From Candidatus Doudnabacteria bacterium (lineage in GTDB: Bacteria > Patescibacteriota > Doudnabacteria > UBA920): 17,254 nucleotides of DNA. Location of the stretch: positions 1-17,254 of the forward strand of contig JAHFJK010000016.1 of assembly GCA_023245915.1 (NCBI GenBank), written 5' to 3'. The notes under the pieces were generated by a model. That model saw nothing but the letters and a program-made list of their open reading frames with translations. It had not been told where the DNA came from and did no database searches. This document shows positions 1 to 6,157 of the stretch, in pieces. The position numbers were made by a program, and so were the translations under genes. Numbering within the stretch: position 1 is the stretch's first letter; every line of letters begins with the position of its first letter.

Positions 1-12
1 ATTTGATTTGAT

Positions 13-40
13 TTGACATTGTGGTTTGATTTGCTATACT
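13..40 (+). promoter_or_regulatory. Sigma70-type promoter firing antisense into the NYN gene
   Basis: A perfect -35 TTGACA (13-18) is followed by a 16-base spacer and -10 TATACT (35-40), predicting a start near base 47. No plus-strand gene follows; the transcript would run into the 3' end of the convergent NYN gene. A strong hairpin (54-75) begins just after the predicted start. ATTTG repeats precede the -35 box. Seen: the hexamers and spacing. Inferred: activity. Confidence 0.55.
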
Positions 41-48
41 TTCATTAA

Positions 49-633
49 TCACGCCCCCTCGAGAAATCGGGGGGGATTATTTATATCCAGATAACTGAAT
101 TGCGTTTTAAATAAGCCTTTTGTAATATTCCAGACTTCTTTACCAAGATGGCCTTGCTCAAATATCACTATGACTTTTTTGCCATTCTTAATAAGTCTCT
201 CGTACAGAGTGGAAAAATCGCCATCACCGGAGAAGAAAACGAACGTTTGATAGTTATGTAAGTTTTCAAAACAATCGAGTCCTATCTCCAAATCAAAATC
301 CGCTTTTCTTTTTTTGATTACAGTATTTTCTACAGTACCGACAACTATGTGTTTCACTGGTTTAGTGATAAGAGTAAAGCCCATGTTTTTTATTTCTTTG
401 AGAAAATCTCTAGATTGGTCATTTGAATCCTCGCCATAGTAAAACCTTATATCTTTTACTTCCTTGTACGCAGAAAGGTAGTTAAAAATAGCTTTTGGAT
501 CTGGTTTATACTTCAGAGAATCTTTCCAGCCATACACATTTGCCCAATCAATAAAGACTGCTGTTTGGCCTTTCAACTTCAGAATCTGTTGTGGCTTAAG
601 CCTGACGAGTGTTGGATTGTTGATTTCAGTCAT
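49..633 (-). CDS. NYN-domain (LabA/PIN-like) putative ribonuclease
   Basis: The 194-aa protein has the layout of NYN domains, which are PIN-fold metal-dependent RNases. Residues 27-35 hold the first strand with Asp29 and Asn32 (FIDWANVYG). Residues 110-120 hold an acidic cluster with Asp112, Asp114 and Asp120 (KADFDLEIGLD). Residues 134-140 hold the third acidic motif (FSGDGDF, Asp137 and Asp139). No signal peptide or membrane segment is visible, so it should act in the cytoplasm on RNA. It lies 45 bases downstream of the first ATPase gene and may be co-transcribed with it; no clear ribosome binding site is seen. The last residues are encoded by a G/C-rich hairpin, so the C-terminus may have been altered by rearrangement. 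The family call is secure; the substrate is unknown. Confidence 0.85.
   Translation of the reverse strand: MTEINNPTLVRLKPQQILKLKGQTAVFIDWANVYGWKDSLKYKPDPKAIFNYLSAYKEVKDIRFYYGEDSNDQSRDFLKEIKNMGFTLITKPVKHIVVGTVENTVIKKRKADFDLEIGLDCFENLHNYQTFVFFSGDGDFSTLYERLIKNGKKVIVIFEQGHLGKEVWNITKGLFKTQFSYLDINNPPRFLEGA
54..75 (+). ncRNA. GAAA-tetraloop hairpin at the predicted 5' end of an antisense transcript
   Basis: Bases 54-62 pair with 67-75, nine pairs including one G-U wobble, and enclose a GAAA loop (63-66). GAAA is a GNRA tetraloop only in plus-strand RNA; the minus-strand loop reads TTTC. The hairpin overlaps the last codons of the NYN gene on the other strand. It could be the 5' structure of a small antisense RNA or a 3'-end hairpin of the NYN mRNA. 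The structure is clear, the function is not. Confidence 0.4.
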
Positions 634-678
634 TGGAATTTTAAATTTTGCATTTTGAGTTTTAAACCCATTACTATT

Positions 679-1827
679 TTATACCTCACTGCCGGCGGTA
701 ACAAACTGAAAGGCGCTGCGCGGCGATATAACCTCAAACTGCGCTTGCGGATACGCCGCAGTAAAAGTCTTCGGAGCTGCTTTAGTTTTGTGTGAATCCC
801 ATTTGAACTCATACGCGCGCATCTTCCCCTGCGACTCTTCGATATAATCTATCTCTTGCTGTGTAAAAGTGCGCCAGAAATACATGTTGGGGAGTATTTC
901 CCCGTTATGGGCGAGGTGTTTGAGGCGTTCAGTAATCATGCAACCTTCAAAGAGCGCGCCGATATCGTTGCGGCTTATCGAATCAATCGGCCCAAATATA
1001 TCAACAAGCGCGTTTCTGATACCCATGTCTACAAAATAGATTTTTTTGGAGCGGGTGACTTCTTTCCTCATATTACGGGCAAAAGATCCAAGGCGAATGA
1101 TGACAAAATTCTTTTCCAGCAGATTAATGTAGCGTTCTACGGTCTGTTGGCTTGTTCTAAGCTGTCCCGCCAATTCGCGATAGGACACTTCGTTGCCCAT
1201 CTGGTAGGCAAGCAATTTGAGAAGCTGGATAATAATCTCCGGTTTCTTGACCCCTCCAACAGCCAAAACGTTTTTATAGAGATATTGCGAGACCAATGTT
1301 TTAAGCCTAAACATCTTCTCCTTCTCACTCTCGCCAAGCAAGCCCGGATACCCGCCAAAACGCATTAGATCAGGCACTTTCTGTTCAGCATCAAAGGCGT
1401 TAGACGCCAGTTCGGCAAGCGATAGGGGGTATAATATGAATTCTAAAGAGCGGCCCGTGAGTGGTTCAGATACAACATTAGCCAAATCGAAAGACGAGGA
1501 ACCAGTGGCAATATATTGCGCTTCCGGCCTGTGATCATACAGCGTCTTCAAAATAGAGCCGATTTCCGGAATGGTTTGCGCTTCGTCAAAGACTACTACC
1601 TTGTACTGCTCAACAAGGGAGAAAAGGTCAGCAGAATTACGGCGGGTCAGAAGTTCCTTATTTTCAATTAGTTCGCAGTCAATAAAGCGCATTTGGCCGG
1701 AAAAGTCTTCTGTGAGATGTTTAATAAGAGTAGTTTTTCCTGCCTGTCTGGGACCATACAGTATAATAACCTTACCACCAAAAAGCCTGTTTTTAAGCAC
1801 TTTTTCCAGATTACGTGGTACATACAT
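679..1827 (-). CDS. AAA_14 / DUF4143 family ATPase (first copy)
   Basis: The 382-aa protein has an N-terminal P-loop ATPase with Walker A GPRQAGKT at 25-32 and Walker B VVFDEAQ at 78-84, followed by TGSSSFDL near 108-115. The C-terminal half resembles DUF4143, with a winged-helix-like stretch (TSQQTVERYINLLEKNFVI, about 225-245) and a nuclease-like ending (EIDYIEE...YEFKW). This is the usual size and order for the family, which is abundant in archaea, Bacteroidetes and CPR and lacks a settled function; roles in DNA handling or defence have been suggested. Start ATG at 1825-1827. A second related gene lies about 490 bases upstream in the direction of transcription. The NYN gene follows downstream. 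Family certain, role unknown. Confidence 0.9.
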   Translation of the reverse strand: MYVPRNLEKVLKNRLFGGKVIILYGPRQAGKTTLIKHLTEDFSGQMRFIDCELIENKELLTRRNSADLFSLVEQYKVVVFDEAQTIPEIGSILKTLYDHRPEAQYIATGSSSFDLANVVSEPLTGRSLEFILYPLSLAELASNAFDAEQKVPDLMRFGGYPGLLGESEKEKMFRLKTLVSQYLYKNVLAVGGVKKPEIIIQLLKLLAYQMGNEVSYRELAGQLRTSQQTVERYINLLEKNFVIIRLGSFARNMRKEVTRSKKIYFVDMGIRNALVDIFGPIDSISRNDIGALFEGCMITERLKHLAHNGEILPNMYFWRTFTQQEIDYIEESQGKMRAYEFKWDSHKTKAAPKTFTAAYPQAQFEVISPRSAFQFVTAGSEV

Positions 1828-2018
1828 ATAGATAACTTAACAAATTTAATCAAATATGTAAAGATGGTATCATTAATTTATATCATTTTGTCATTAAAAA
1901 TTGATTGTCTGCCTGCGGGAGATCACCTGAATGGTGAAGAATTTGAAATTAAATCCCTACTTCCCCATATTATACAGTTGCAAAACCTCTGCCGCCGACA
2001 GGGCACGGCTTGCCCCGT
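1828..2018. other. Intergenic tail of the first GIY-YIG remnant
   Basis: No intact gene is seen here. On the minus strand, bases 1924-1970 resemble the sequence downstream of the second GIY-YIG remnant (3834-3870): both carry ATGGGGAA, then GGGATTT, then TCAGGTG in the same order. The homology between the two remnants therefore extends beyond their stop codons. The rest is A/T-rich spacer upstream of the first ATPase. Confidence 0.5.
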
Positions 2019-2151
2019 TCAAGAAAGGAAACGTTTCAGCCGTTTTTTTAGGTACAGTTTTCCACGGCCGGATTTTAAATACTTTTCTCTGGCAAAAGCG
2101 TCTGCTTGATTTAAACAGGCTTCATAATATATCAGTCTTTCTTGAACGGGG
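2013..2151. repeat. 15-bp perfect inverted repeat bracketing GIY-YIG remnant 1
   Basis: CCCCGTTCAAGAAAG at 2013-2027 is the exact reverse complement of 2137-2151. The arms enclose 109 bases that contain most of the GIY-YIG remnant, and the left arm overlaps its stop codon. Matching stops exactly at the arm ends. No such pair flanks remnant 2. It may be a small inverted-repeat insertion, an invertible segment or chance. Confidence 0.55.
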
Positions 2152-2168
2152 TAAATAGACGCGGACAT
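2019..2168 (-). pseudogene. GIY-YIG endonuclease C-terminal remnant 1
   Basis: A 49-codon frame starts at ATG 2166-2168, preceded by GGAG, and ends at TGA 2019-2021. Residues 11-49 match the C-terminal half of small stand-alone GIY-YIG (UvrC-like) proteins, including the YYEACLNQ and AREKYLKSG motifs and an ending KKRLKRFLS. The N-terminal half with the GIY...YIG catalytic core is absent, so catalysis is not expected. It is 28/35 identical to the remnant at 3872-4000. It could still be expressed as a short peptide because the start and GGAG are intact, but decay is the simpler reading. Confidence 0.7.
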
Positions 2169-2182
2169 CGTCTCCGGGGGGT

Positions 2183-2317
2183 TTATACTCCAAATGTTTC
2201 AAAGTTGCCGTTGTACACCAGTTGTAAATCCCCTTTGCCTCCCAAATCTTCAGAATAAATATTTTTTATTTCCTTTTTGATATCAAGTAAATATGTATCC
2301 GGTTTTTTAATTTTCAT
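2183..2317 (-). CDS. Small ORF coupled to the second ATPase (unknown, 44 aa)
   Basis: Its ATG (2315-2317) overlaps the TGA stop of the second ATPase in an ATGA arrangement, the usual sign of translational coupling. The frame gives 44 residues beginning MKIKKPDTYLLDIKKE and ending ETFGV, then TAA. It is charged, with no cysteines, signal peptide or membrane segment. I do not recognise a family. It may be a genuine small partner of the ATPase or the surviving N-terminus of a longer gene broken by the rearrangement that left the GIY-YIG remnant just downstream. Confidence 0.5.
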   Translation of the reverse strand: MKIKKPDTYLLDIKKEIKNIYSEDLGGKGDLQLVYNGNFETFGV

Positions 2318-3501
2318 AATGGATCAGTTTCTCCAAATTTAAAAAAATCCACCACGGGTTCGCCGGCGTGCACCAGCTTCACCGGAATATGGTATCGGCT
2401 TTCAAAAGCCCGCGCTTTAATTTTTCTGGCCTGCCATTTAATTTCATATGCCCGGAGCTTGTCCCCGGTTTTAATGACTAAATCCACCTCGCTGCCAATG
2501 CGGGTGCGCCAAAAATAAAGTTTGGCCCGGGCGCCGCTCTGCAAATTCTGTTTAGCCGCTTCGGCAACCACCCAGTTCTCCCACAGCTGGCCAATGTCGC
2601 TGCGCCACTCGTTCAAGCTGAATTCTCCAAGCACGGCGTTTCTGATTCCTGTATCCCAAAAATAAATTTTTTTGTTTTTGCTCACTTCCTTGCGCGAATT
2701 GCGGGAAAAGGCCGGAACTCTGAATAAAATAAAAGTCTCTTCTAAAAGATCAATATATTTCTCGACCGTAGCCCGGGCCTGCCCTAACTGCGCGGCAAGT
2801 TCATTCACCGAAACCTCTCCGCCGACCTGGCCGGCCAAAAGAGACAACAGCTTAAAAATAGGCTCTTTAGATTTCACCAGCCCCAAATCCAGAACATCCT
2901 TGAAAACATAATCTTCCAGCAAATTAGCCAAAAATTCTGCCTTGTCTTGAGACAGCGCGGCCTCGGGATAGCATCCAAATACCAAATTTTCCAGCAATTG
3001 ATGCCTTAGCTGAACCGCGAAAGCCTGATGCAGGACTTCAGGCTTCAGGCTTGGGTTATACCAATCCCGGCTTTGCAGGATTTCTTTAAAACTAAAAGGG
3101 GTTAAATAAACTTTTTCATTCCTGCCCGCGAGGCTTTCGGCAGCCTGGCCTTTTATATCCAAAGCAGAAGACCCGAGCAGGATAAATTTTAGGCCAATGC
3201 CGCTGTCCCAAAAACCCTTAACAATTCTGCCTGTTTCGGATTCGCGCTGCGCCTCGTCAATCACTAAAAACTCCGGGTTCCCCAGATAGCTTTCGGCTTC
3301 CTTAGCCGAAAGCATTGCAAAGGCTTGAAATTGAGCTAAATCCTTTCTCACGTCAAGGTTTAAAAAACGCGCTTCTTTATGTTTAAGCAGGTACTTGATT
3401 AAAGTGGTCTTACCGGCCTGCCGAGGCCCTAAAATAACTAAGACCTTCTTATTTTTGAGCTTTTTTATAACTTCCGGCTCTATTATGCGATTTCTATACA
3501 T
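2314..3501 (-). CDS. AAA_14 / DUF4143 family ATPase (second copy)
   Basis: The 395-aa protein has the same architecture as the first ATPase: Walker A GPRQAGKT at 25-32, Walker B FLVIDEAQ at 78-85, GSSALDI near 110-116, a winged-helix-like stretch (ARATVEKYIDLLEETFILF) and a C-terminal DUF4143 part with SEVDLVIK and YEIKW. The two copies share order and motifs but are clearly diverged, so they look like separate acquisitions or an old duplication. The start ATG at 3499-3501 follows a candidate promoter (3532-3560). The stop overlaps the ATG of the 44-codon ORF. Family certain, role unknown. Confidence 0.9.
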   Translation of the reverse strand: MYRNRIIEPEVIKKLKNKKVLVILGPRQAGKTTLIKYLLKHKEARFLNLDVRKDLAQFQAFAMLSAKEAESYLGNPEFLVIDEAQRESETGRIVKGFWDSGIGLKFILLGSSALDIKGQAAESLAGRNEKVYLTPFSFKEILQSRDWYNPSLKPEVLHQAFAVQLRHQLLENLVFGCYPEAALSQDKAEFLANLLEDYVFKDVLDLGLVKSKEPIFKLLSLLAGQVGGEVSVNELAAQLGQARATVEKYIDLLEETFILFRVPAFSRNSRKEVSKNKKIYFWDTGIRNAVLGEFSLNEWRSDIGQLWENWVVAEAAKQNLQSGARAKLYFWRTRIGSEVDLVIKTGDKLRAYEIKWQARKIKARAFESRYHIPVKLVHAGEPVVDFFKFGETDPL

Positions 3502-3531
3502 AGCAATTTTATATATAATTCTGATACTTAT

Positions 3532-3560
3532 AGATTACAAAAATACATATTTCCTGTCAA
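3532..3560 (-). promoter_or_regulatory. Candidate promoter of the second ATPase
   Basis: Read on the minus strand, a perfect TTGACA (3560-3555) is followed by a 17-base spacer and TAATCT (3537-3532). The -10 is weak (3/6) but has TG directly before it. The start codon lies about 30 bases downstream. Confidence 0.35.
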
Positions 3561-3621
3561 CAGCCTTTGCGCAGCCCGTTTCAATTTGGGTTTTGGCCAT
3601 TGTTTAGAATAATTAGATTTT

Positions 3622-3697
3622 TCAGTTTGGAAATGGATTTTCAGAAATTTTTTCCTCTAAATAACGCTTTATTTGAGCCATATTTTGAATAAATCCA
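3622..3697 (-). pseudogene. Possible C-terminal gene fragment abutting palindromic repeat A
   Basis: On the minus strand an open frame runs out of the edge of the repeat and ends at TGA 3622-3624, reading GFIQNMAQIKRYLEEKISEN and a few more residues. The composition looks protein-coding (amphipathic, charged). An ATG at 3679-3681 would give only 19 residues. It may be the tail of a gene interrupted by the repeat. The family is unknown and the support is slight. Confidence 0.25.
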
Positions 3698-3793
3698 GCA
3701 CCTTCCTGTCGGGGTATTGCACCCCGCAGGAAGGCTCTATATTGGCCATTCATCCCCGCAGCGAACTACGGGGTATTCTGGAAGGTGCTGGAT
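3693..3793 (-). repeat. REP/MITE-like palindromic element, copy A
   Basis: The 101-bp element is bounded by a 14-bp perfect inverted repeat, ATCCAGCACCTTCC at 3693-3706 and its complement at 3780-3793. Inside are two hairpins: 3703-3734 (CTTCCTG-CGGGG paired with CCCCG-CAGGAAG, one bulge) and 3754-3772 (CCCCG/CGGGG). Read on the minus strand it aligns over its full length with copy B at 10940-11038. It lies between the second ATPase and GIY-YIG remnant 2. It resembles REP doublets or non-autonomous palindromic elements mobilised in trans. No transposase is visible in the window. Confidence 0.8.
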
Positions 3794-3871
3794 AAAAGTA
3801 AATTTTAAGACTATACTCCTTAAATTATAGATACACCTGATGAATTCCAGTCAAATCCCTTATTTCCCCAT

Positions 3872-4000
3872 TCAGGCCGTTAGAGACAGGAAACGTTTCA
3901 ACCTATTTTTTAGATAACGTTTGCCCATTCCGGTCTTGAGATACTTTTCTCTGGCGGTGGCGTCCTGTTGATTAAAACAAGCTTCATAAAATCTTGGAGT
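3872..4000 (-). pseudogene. GIY-YIG endonuclease C-terminal remnant 2
   Basis: The minus-strand frame reads TPRFYEACFNQQDATAREK and continues to KNRLKRFLSLTA with TGA at 3872-3874. It has no start codon, and an in-frame TAA lies just upstream, so it is a remnant of the C-terminal half of a stand-alone GIY-YIG protein. The match to remnant 1 is 28/35 residues from the shared YEAC motif onward. Both remnants are cut off at about the same point of the domain and share downstream sequence. Confidence 0.7.
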
Positions 4001-4024
4001 TTAAAGTTTAAAGGTCTTTAGTTT

Positions 4025-4061
4025 AGAGGGCCGTCCTCTTTTAGAGGACGGCCCTCTTTTT
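4025..4061 (+). terminator. 14-bp perfect hairpin with T-tract beyond the first LamG gene
   Basis: Bases 4025-4038 pair perfectly with 4044-4057 around a 5-base loop, followed by T's to 4061 on the plus strand. This has terminator form for plus-strand transcription, although no plus-strand gene ends here. For the minus-strand LamG gene, whose stop is at 4060-4062, the hairpin follows the stop codon at once but lacks a downstream T-tract, so it may act as a 3' stabiliser. Confidence 0.55.
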
Positions 4062-4839
4062 ACCTGCCCAGTTGGTACAATTTTTGGATTTCTTGCGCAG
4101 AAAGCGCGCGGTTGCAGACGCGGACGTCGTCGAGGGAGCCGTTCAAAAAGCGATTCAAGGCATTATTGTCGCCGATCTCAAAGTTGGCGGTGCTGGCGCC
4201 GGTGGAAGTGATAATATCCGGAGAACCGAAATTGGTAGTTGATTGTTGTACGCCATTGAGGTAAATGCGGTGCTTGTTGGCGCCCAGGCTGTTATCAAAC
4301 ACCCCTGCCCAGTGCTGCCACTGACCGGCTTTGAGCAGGTTTGCATTCGTACAGACATATCCGCCGCTAAATCCAAAACTGATATCATCCCCGCCGCCAC
4401 AAGCATTGCCTGTCTGAAAAAACAACCCGGCCGAGCCATCCCATTTTCCAGAAACAGTCTGATTAATGGCAGTAGAATTCAGCTTGACCCAGGCGGAGAC
4501 CGTAAACGCGCTCTGGCTGTCCATAACGGAGATGTCGCTAGTGGTGACATAGTCATTACTGCCGTCAAAACTTAAAGCCCCACTCCCCACTTTCCCTACC
4601 ACCCACACTGGACCATTCACCAGCATGCCGTTGTTCCCGTTGCCGGAGGAATCATTGGCTGTTGTGCCTGTTCCCTCATCCATGTTCCAATAGCCCACGA
4701 GGCCGGAGGTGGGAGCGGAGGCAAGGGCAGTAGCAGGTATGAAATAGGAAATAAGAGATAAGATCGCTATCGCGGAGAGATAAGAGATAGGAGGCAAGAG
4801 ATAGGATTTAAGTGTGTTATCCACAGATTTATTTGACAT
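4060..4839 (-). CDS. Secreted LamG (concanavalin A-like) domain protein 1
   Basis: The 259-aa protein begins with a hydrophobic export segment (about 13-40, ending ATALASA), then a LamG/laminin_G_3 jelly roll starting GLVGYWNMDEGTGTTAND. Motifs typical of the family follow: NGPVWVVGKVGSGALSFDG, an AFTVSAWVKLN strand, HRIYLNGVQQ and the closing DVRVCNRALSAQEIQKLYQLG. Such proteins are exported and are thought to bind glycans or other surface ligands; many CPR genomes carry sets of them. The domain is complete. The hydrophobic segment is encoded by A/G-rich micro-repeats (4742-4805). ATG start at 4837-4839. Two small hairpins lie in the upstream 80 bases. Its paralogue is at 5324-6151. Confidence 0.88.
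   Translation of the reverse strand: MSNKSVDNTLKSYLLPPISYLSAIAILSLISYFIPATALASAPTSGLVGYWNMDEGTGTTANDSSGNGNNGMLVNGPVWVVGKVGSGALSFDGSNDYVTTSDISVMDSQSAFTVSAWVKLNSTAINQTVSGKWDGSAGLFFQTGNACGGGDDISFGFSGGYVCTNANLLKAGQWQHWAGVFDNSLGANKHRIYLNGVQQSTTNFGSPDIITSTGASTANFEIGDNNALNRFLNGSLDDVRVCNRALSAQEIQKLYQLGR
4742..4805. repeat. AGAGATA-type micro-repeats inside the LamG 1 signal segment
   Basis: The plus strand carries degenerate iterations of AAGAGATA and GGAGAGATA. On the coding strand they encode the repetitive hydrophobic run SYLLPPISYLSAIAIL. A related run (catctcatctcacatctc) lies at 5371-5391, just after the second LamG gene. Confidence 0.45.
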
Positions 4840-4873
4840 ATATTTTGGGTTTTGCTACGCTTATCTTACAAAT

Positions 4874-4908
4874 TCCCATTAGGGACAATCCTCTCATGAA
4901 AGTGAGAG
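4874..4908 (-). promoter_or_regulatory. Two small leader hairpins upstream of LamG 1
   Basis: TCCC/GGGA (4874-4877 with 4882-4885, loop of 4) and CTCTCA/TGAGAG (4891-4896 with 4903-4908, loop of 6) lie between the MazF-like gene's stop and the LamG start. They could be a weak terminator or leader structure. No T-tract follows on the minus strand. Function unknown. Confidence 0.25.
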
Positions 4909-4919
4909 CGCAAAAGTTT

Positions 4920-5315
4920 TCATTCGAGAAGAGCCCCGTAAAGGGCTTTTTTCAATTCTTCATACAGACCGCTCCCGAGTTTATCTATTTTTCTGACAAG
5001 CCTTTTTGAAGAAAGTACCCGGGCTTGAGATACAAGTGCTGAAGTTTCAAAATTAACTGTTTCCATTTTGACTTTGAAATAGTATTTATTGTCTTTGAAA
5101 ACCGAAGAACAGGGTACGCCAAACAACAGTTTTTTGTTACATTTTTCTATAACAATAAAAGGCCTGATAAATCTACTGCCTTTCCCGTTTTCTTCATGCC
5201 CAACATTTTCTCCTATATTAGCCCACCACACTTCCCTTTCTTCAAAACTTGGCGGTTTCTTTTCTGTATGAAGAAATTCTTTTATCTTGAACCACTCAAT
5301 AAATCTTTTTAACAC
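4920..5315 (-). CDS. MazF/PemK-like endoribonuclease toxin, orphan
   Basis: The 131-aa protein matches the MazF/PemK (CcdB-like SH3 barrel) fold: an N-terminal helix, then the first strand REVWWANIGENVGHEENGKG (about 27-46), RPFIVIEKCN with the conserved Arg-Pro (about 51-60), a central GVPCSS strand, and the C-terminal SALVSQARVLSSKRL and KIDKLGSGLYEELKKAL. Family members cleave mRNA at short motifs and are paired with a small antitoxin; no antitoxin ORF is visible next to this one. The start is GTG at 5313-5315. A TATAAT seven bases upstream would place transcription start at or beside the GTG. The usual catalytic Thr position appears as Ser (CSS), so activity is uncertain. Confidence 0.78.
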   Translation of the reverse strand: MLKRFIEWFKIKEFLHTEKKPPSFEEREVWWANIGENVGHEENGKGSRFIRPFIVIEKCNKKLLFGVPCSSVFKDNKYYFKVKMETVNFETSALVSQARVLSSKRLVRKIDKLGSGLYEELKKALYGALLE

Positions 5316-5322
5316 AACAGTT

Positions 5323-5328
5323 ATTATA
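5323..5328 (-). promoter_or_regulatory. -10 box giving a near-leaderless MazF-like mRNA
   Basis: Read on the minus strand, TATAAT (5328-5323) is preceded directly by TG and followed by seven bases and the GTG start at 5315. No good -35 box is seen 16-18 bases upstream. If used, the transcript would have almost no 5' leader. Confidence 0.4.
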
Positions 5329-6151
5329 CATTAAATTTATCGTTTGTTAGGAATTTATTTATAATCTTACATCTCATCTCACATCTCTTATATCTGTCTG
5401 GATCATTTTCCCAGTTGATATAACCTTTGGACTTCCTGTGCCGACAACGCCCTATGTAAACTCTCGCCTCATCAATCGTCGCATTGGCTTGAGCTCCACT
5501 GACATGCTCACCATCCCAGCCAATAGTAAAGTTATATGCTGGTGTTGGATCAAAGGTTTGAGCTACAGGGGTGGCATCAGAAACACCATTCAAATAGAGA
5601 TAGAGGTTGGAGCCATCCCAAGTAAATACTGTGTGATACCAGACTCCAGTTGTGAGCGTGGTATTGCCGGTAATAGTTTTATGATTGGTCGTGCCATTGT
5701 TTAGAGAACCGAGAAGGTGGGTACCACTAGCTGGTGCCAGATAAAAGTTAACTCCGTTTGCTTCACTTCCTCCCATGCTCCCATTGGAAAGAAGGGTGGT
5801 GTACACATCCAGGGCATTCCATTTTACCCAGGTAGCAAAGGTACCGGTGTGAGATGGGTTTGATAAAACAGTTGAACCAGTATCGACATAATCATTGCCG
5901 CCAAAACTCACCGCCCCACTGCCCACCTTCCCTGTTATCCAAGTTGGACCATTGACCAGTGTTCCATTATTACCACCCCCAGAAGAGTCAGCTGCTGTAG
6001 TACCACTGCCTTCATTGAAGTTCCAGTAACCGACTAGACCGTTGGTAGGAGCCGCGGCGTGCGCCGAAAGTGAAAAAAAAATTCCCGCAAAAAAAGCGAC
6101 TGTAATTATAGCGAAAAAGTAATTGTTGATTTTTAAATTTACAATCTTCAC
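5324..6151 (-). CDS. Secreted LamG domain protein 2, frameshifted near the C-terminus
   Basis: The 275-aa frame starts at GTG 6149-6151, six bases after the upstream gene's stop. A signal peptide (about 10-33, SLSAHAAA) is followed by a LamG domain beginning GLVGYWNFNEGSGTTAAD, with WITGKVGSGAVSFGG, FATWVKWNA and NLYLYLNGVSD. After ATIDEARVY the frame drifts into IGRCRHRKSKGYINW, which is not LamG-like. Shifting the frame at about 5452-5457, as if one A were missing, restores RALSAQEVQRLYQLGK and a TGA at 5403-5405, matching LamG 1. The present frame therefore reads 27 codons beyond the ancestral end. The fold should survive except for the last strand. Sequencing error or a real mutation are both possible. 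Confidence 0.82.
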   Translation of the reverse strand: MKIVNLKINNYFFAIITVAFFAGIFFSLSAHAAAPTNGLVGYWNFNEGSGTTAADSSGGGNNGTLVNGPTWITGKVGSGAVSFGGNDYVDTGSTVLSNPSHTGTFATWVKWNALDVYTTLLSNGSMGGSEANGVNFYLAPASGTHLLGSLNNGTTNHKTITGNTTLTTGVWYHTVFTWDGSNLYLYLNGVSDATPVAQTFDPTPAYNFTIGWDGEHVSGAQANATIDEARVYIGRCRHRKSKGYINWENDPDRYKRCEMRCKIINKFLTNDKFNV

Positions 6152-6157
6152 TGAAAT

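Noticed and set aside
630..812. Arg/Leu-rich 60-aa minus-strand ORF
   Set aside because: It overlaps the 3' end of the first ATPase in another frame and has shadow-like composition.
856..1368. 170-aa plus-strand ORF antisense to the first ATPase
   Set aside because: It lies entirely opposite a gene with clear Walker and DUF4143 motifs and shows no recognisable domain.
4939..4957. AGCCC-GGGCT hairpin with T's, looking like a plus-strand terminator
   Set aside because: It lies inside the 3' coding end of the MazF-like gene and no plus-strand gene precedes it.
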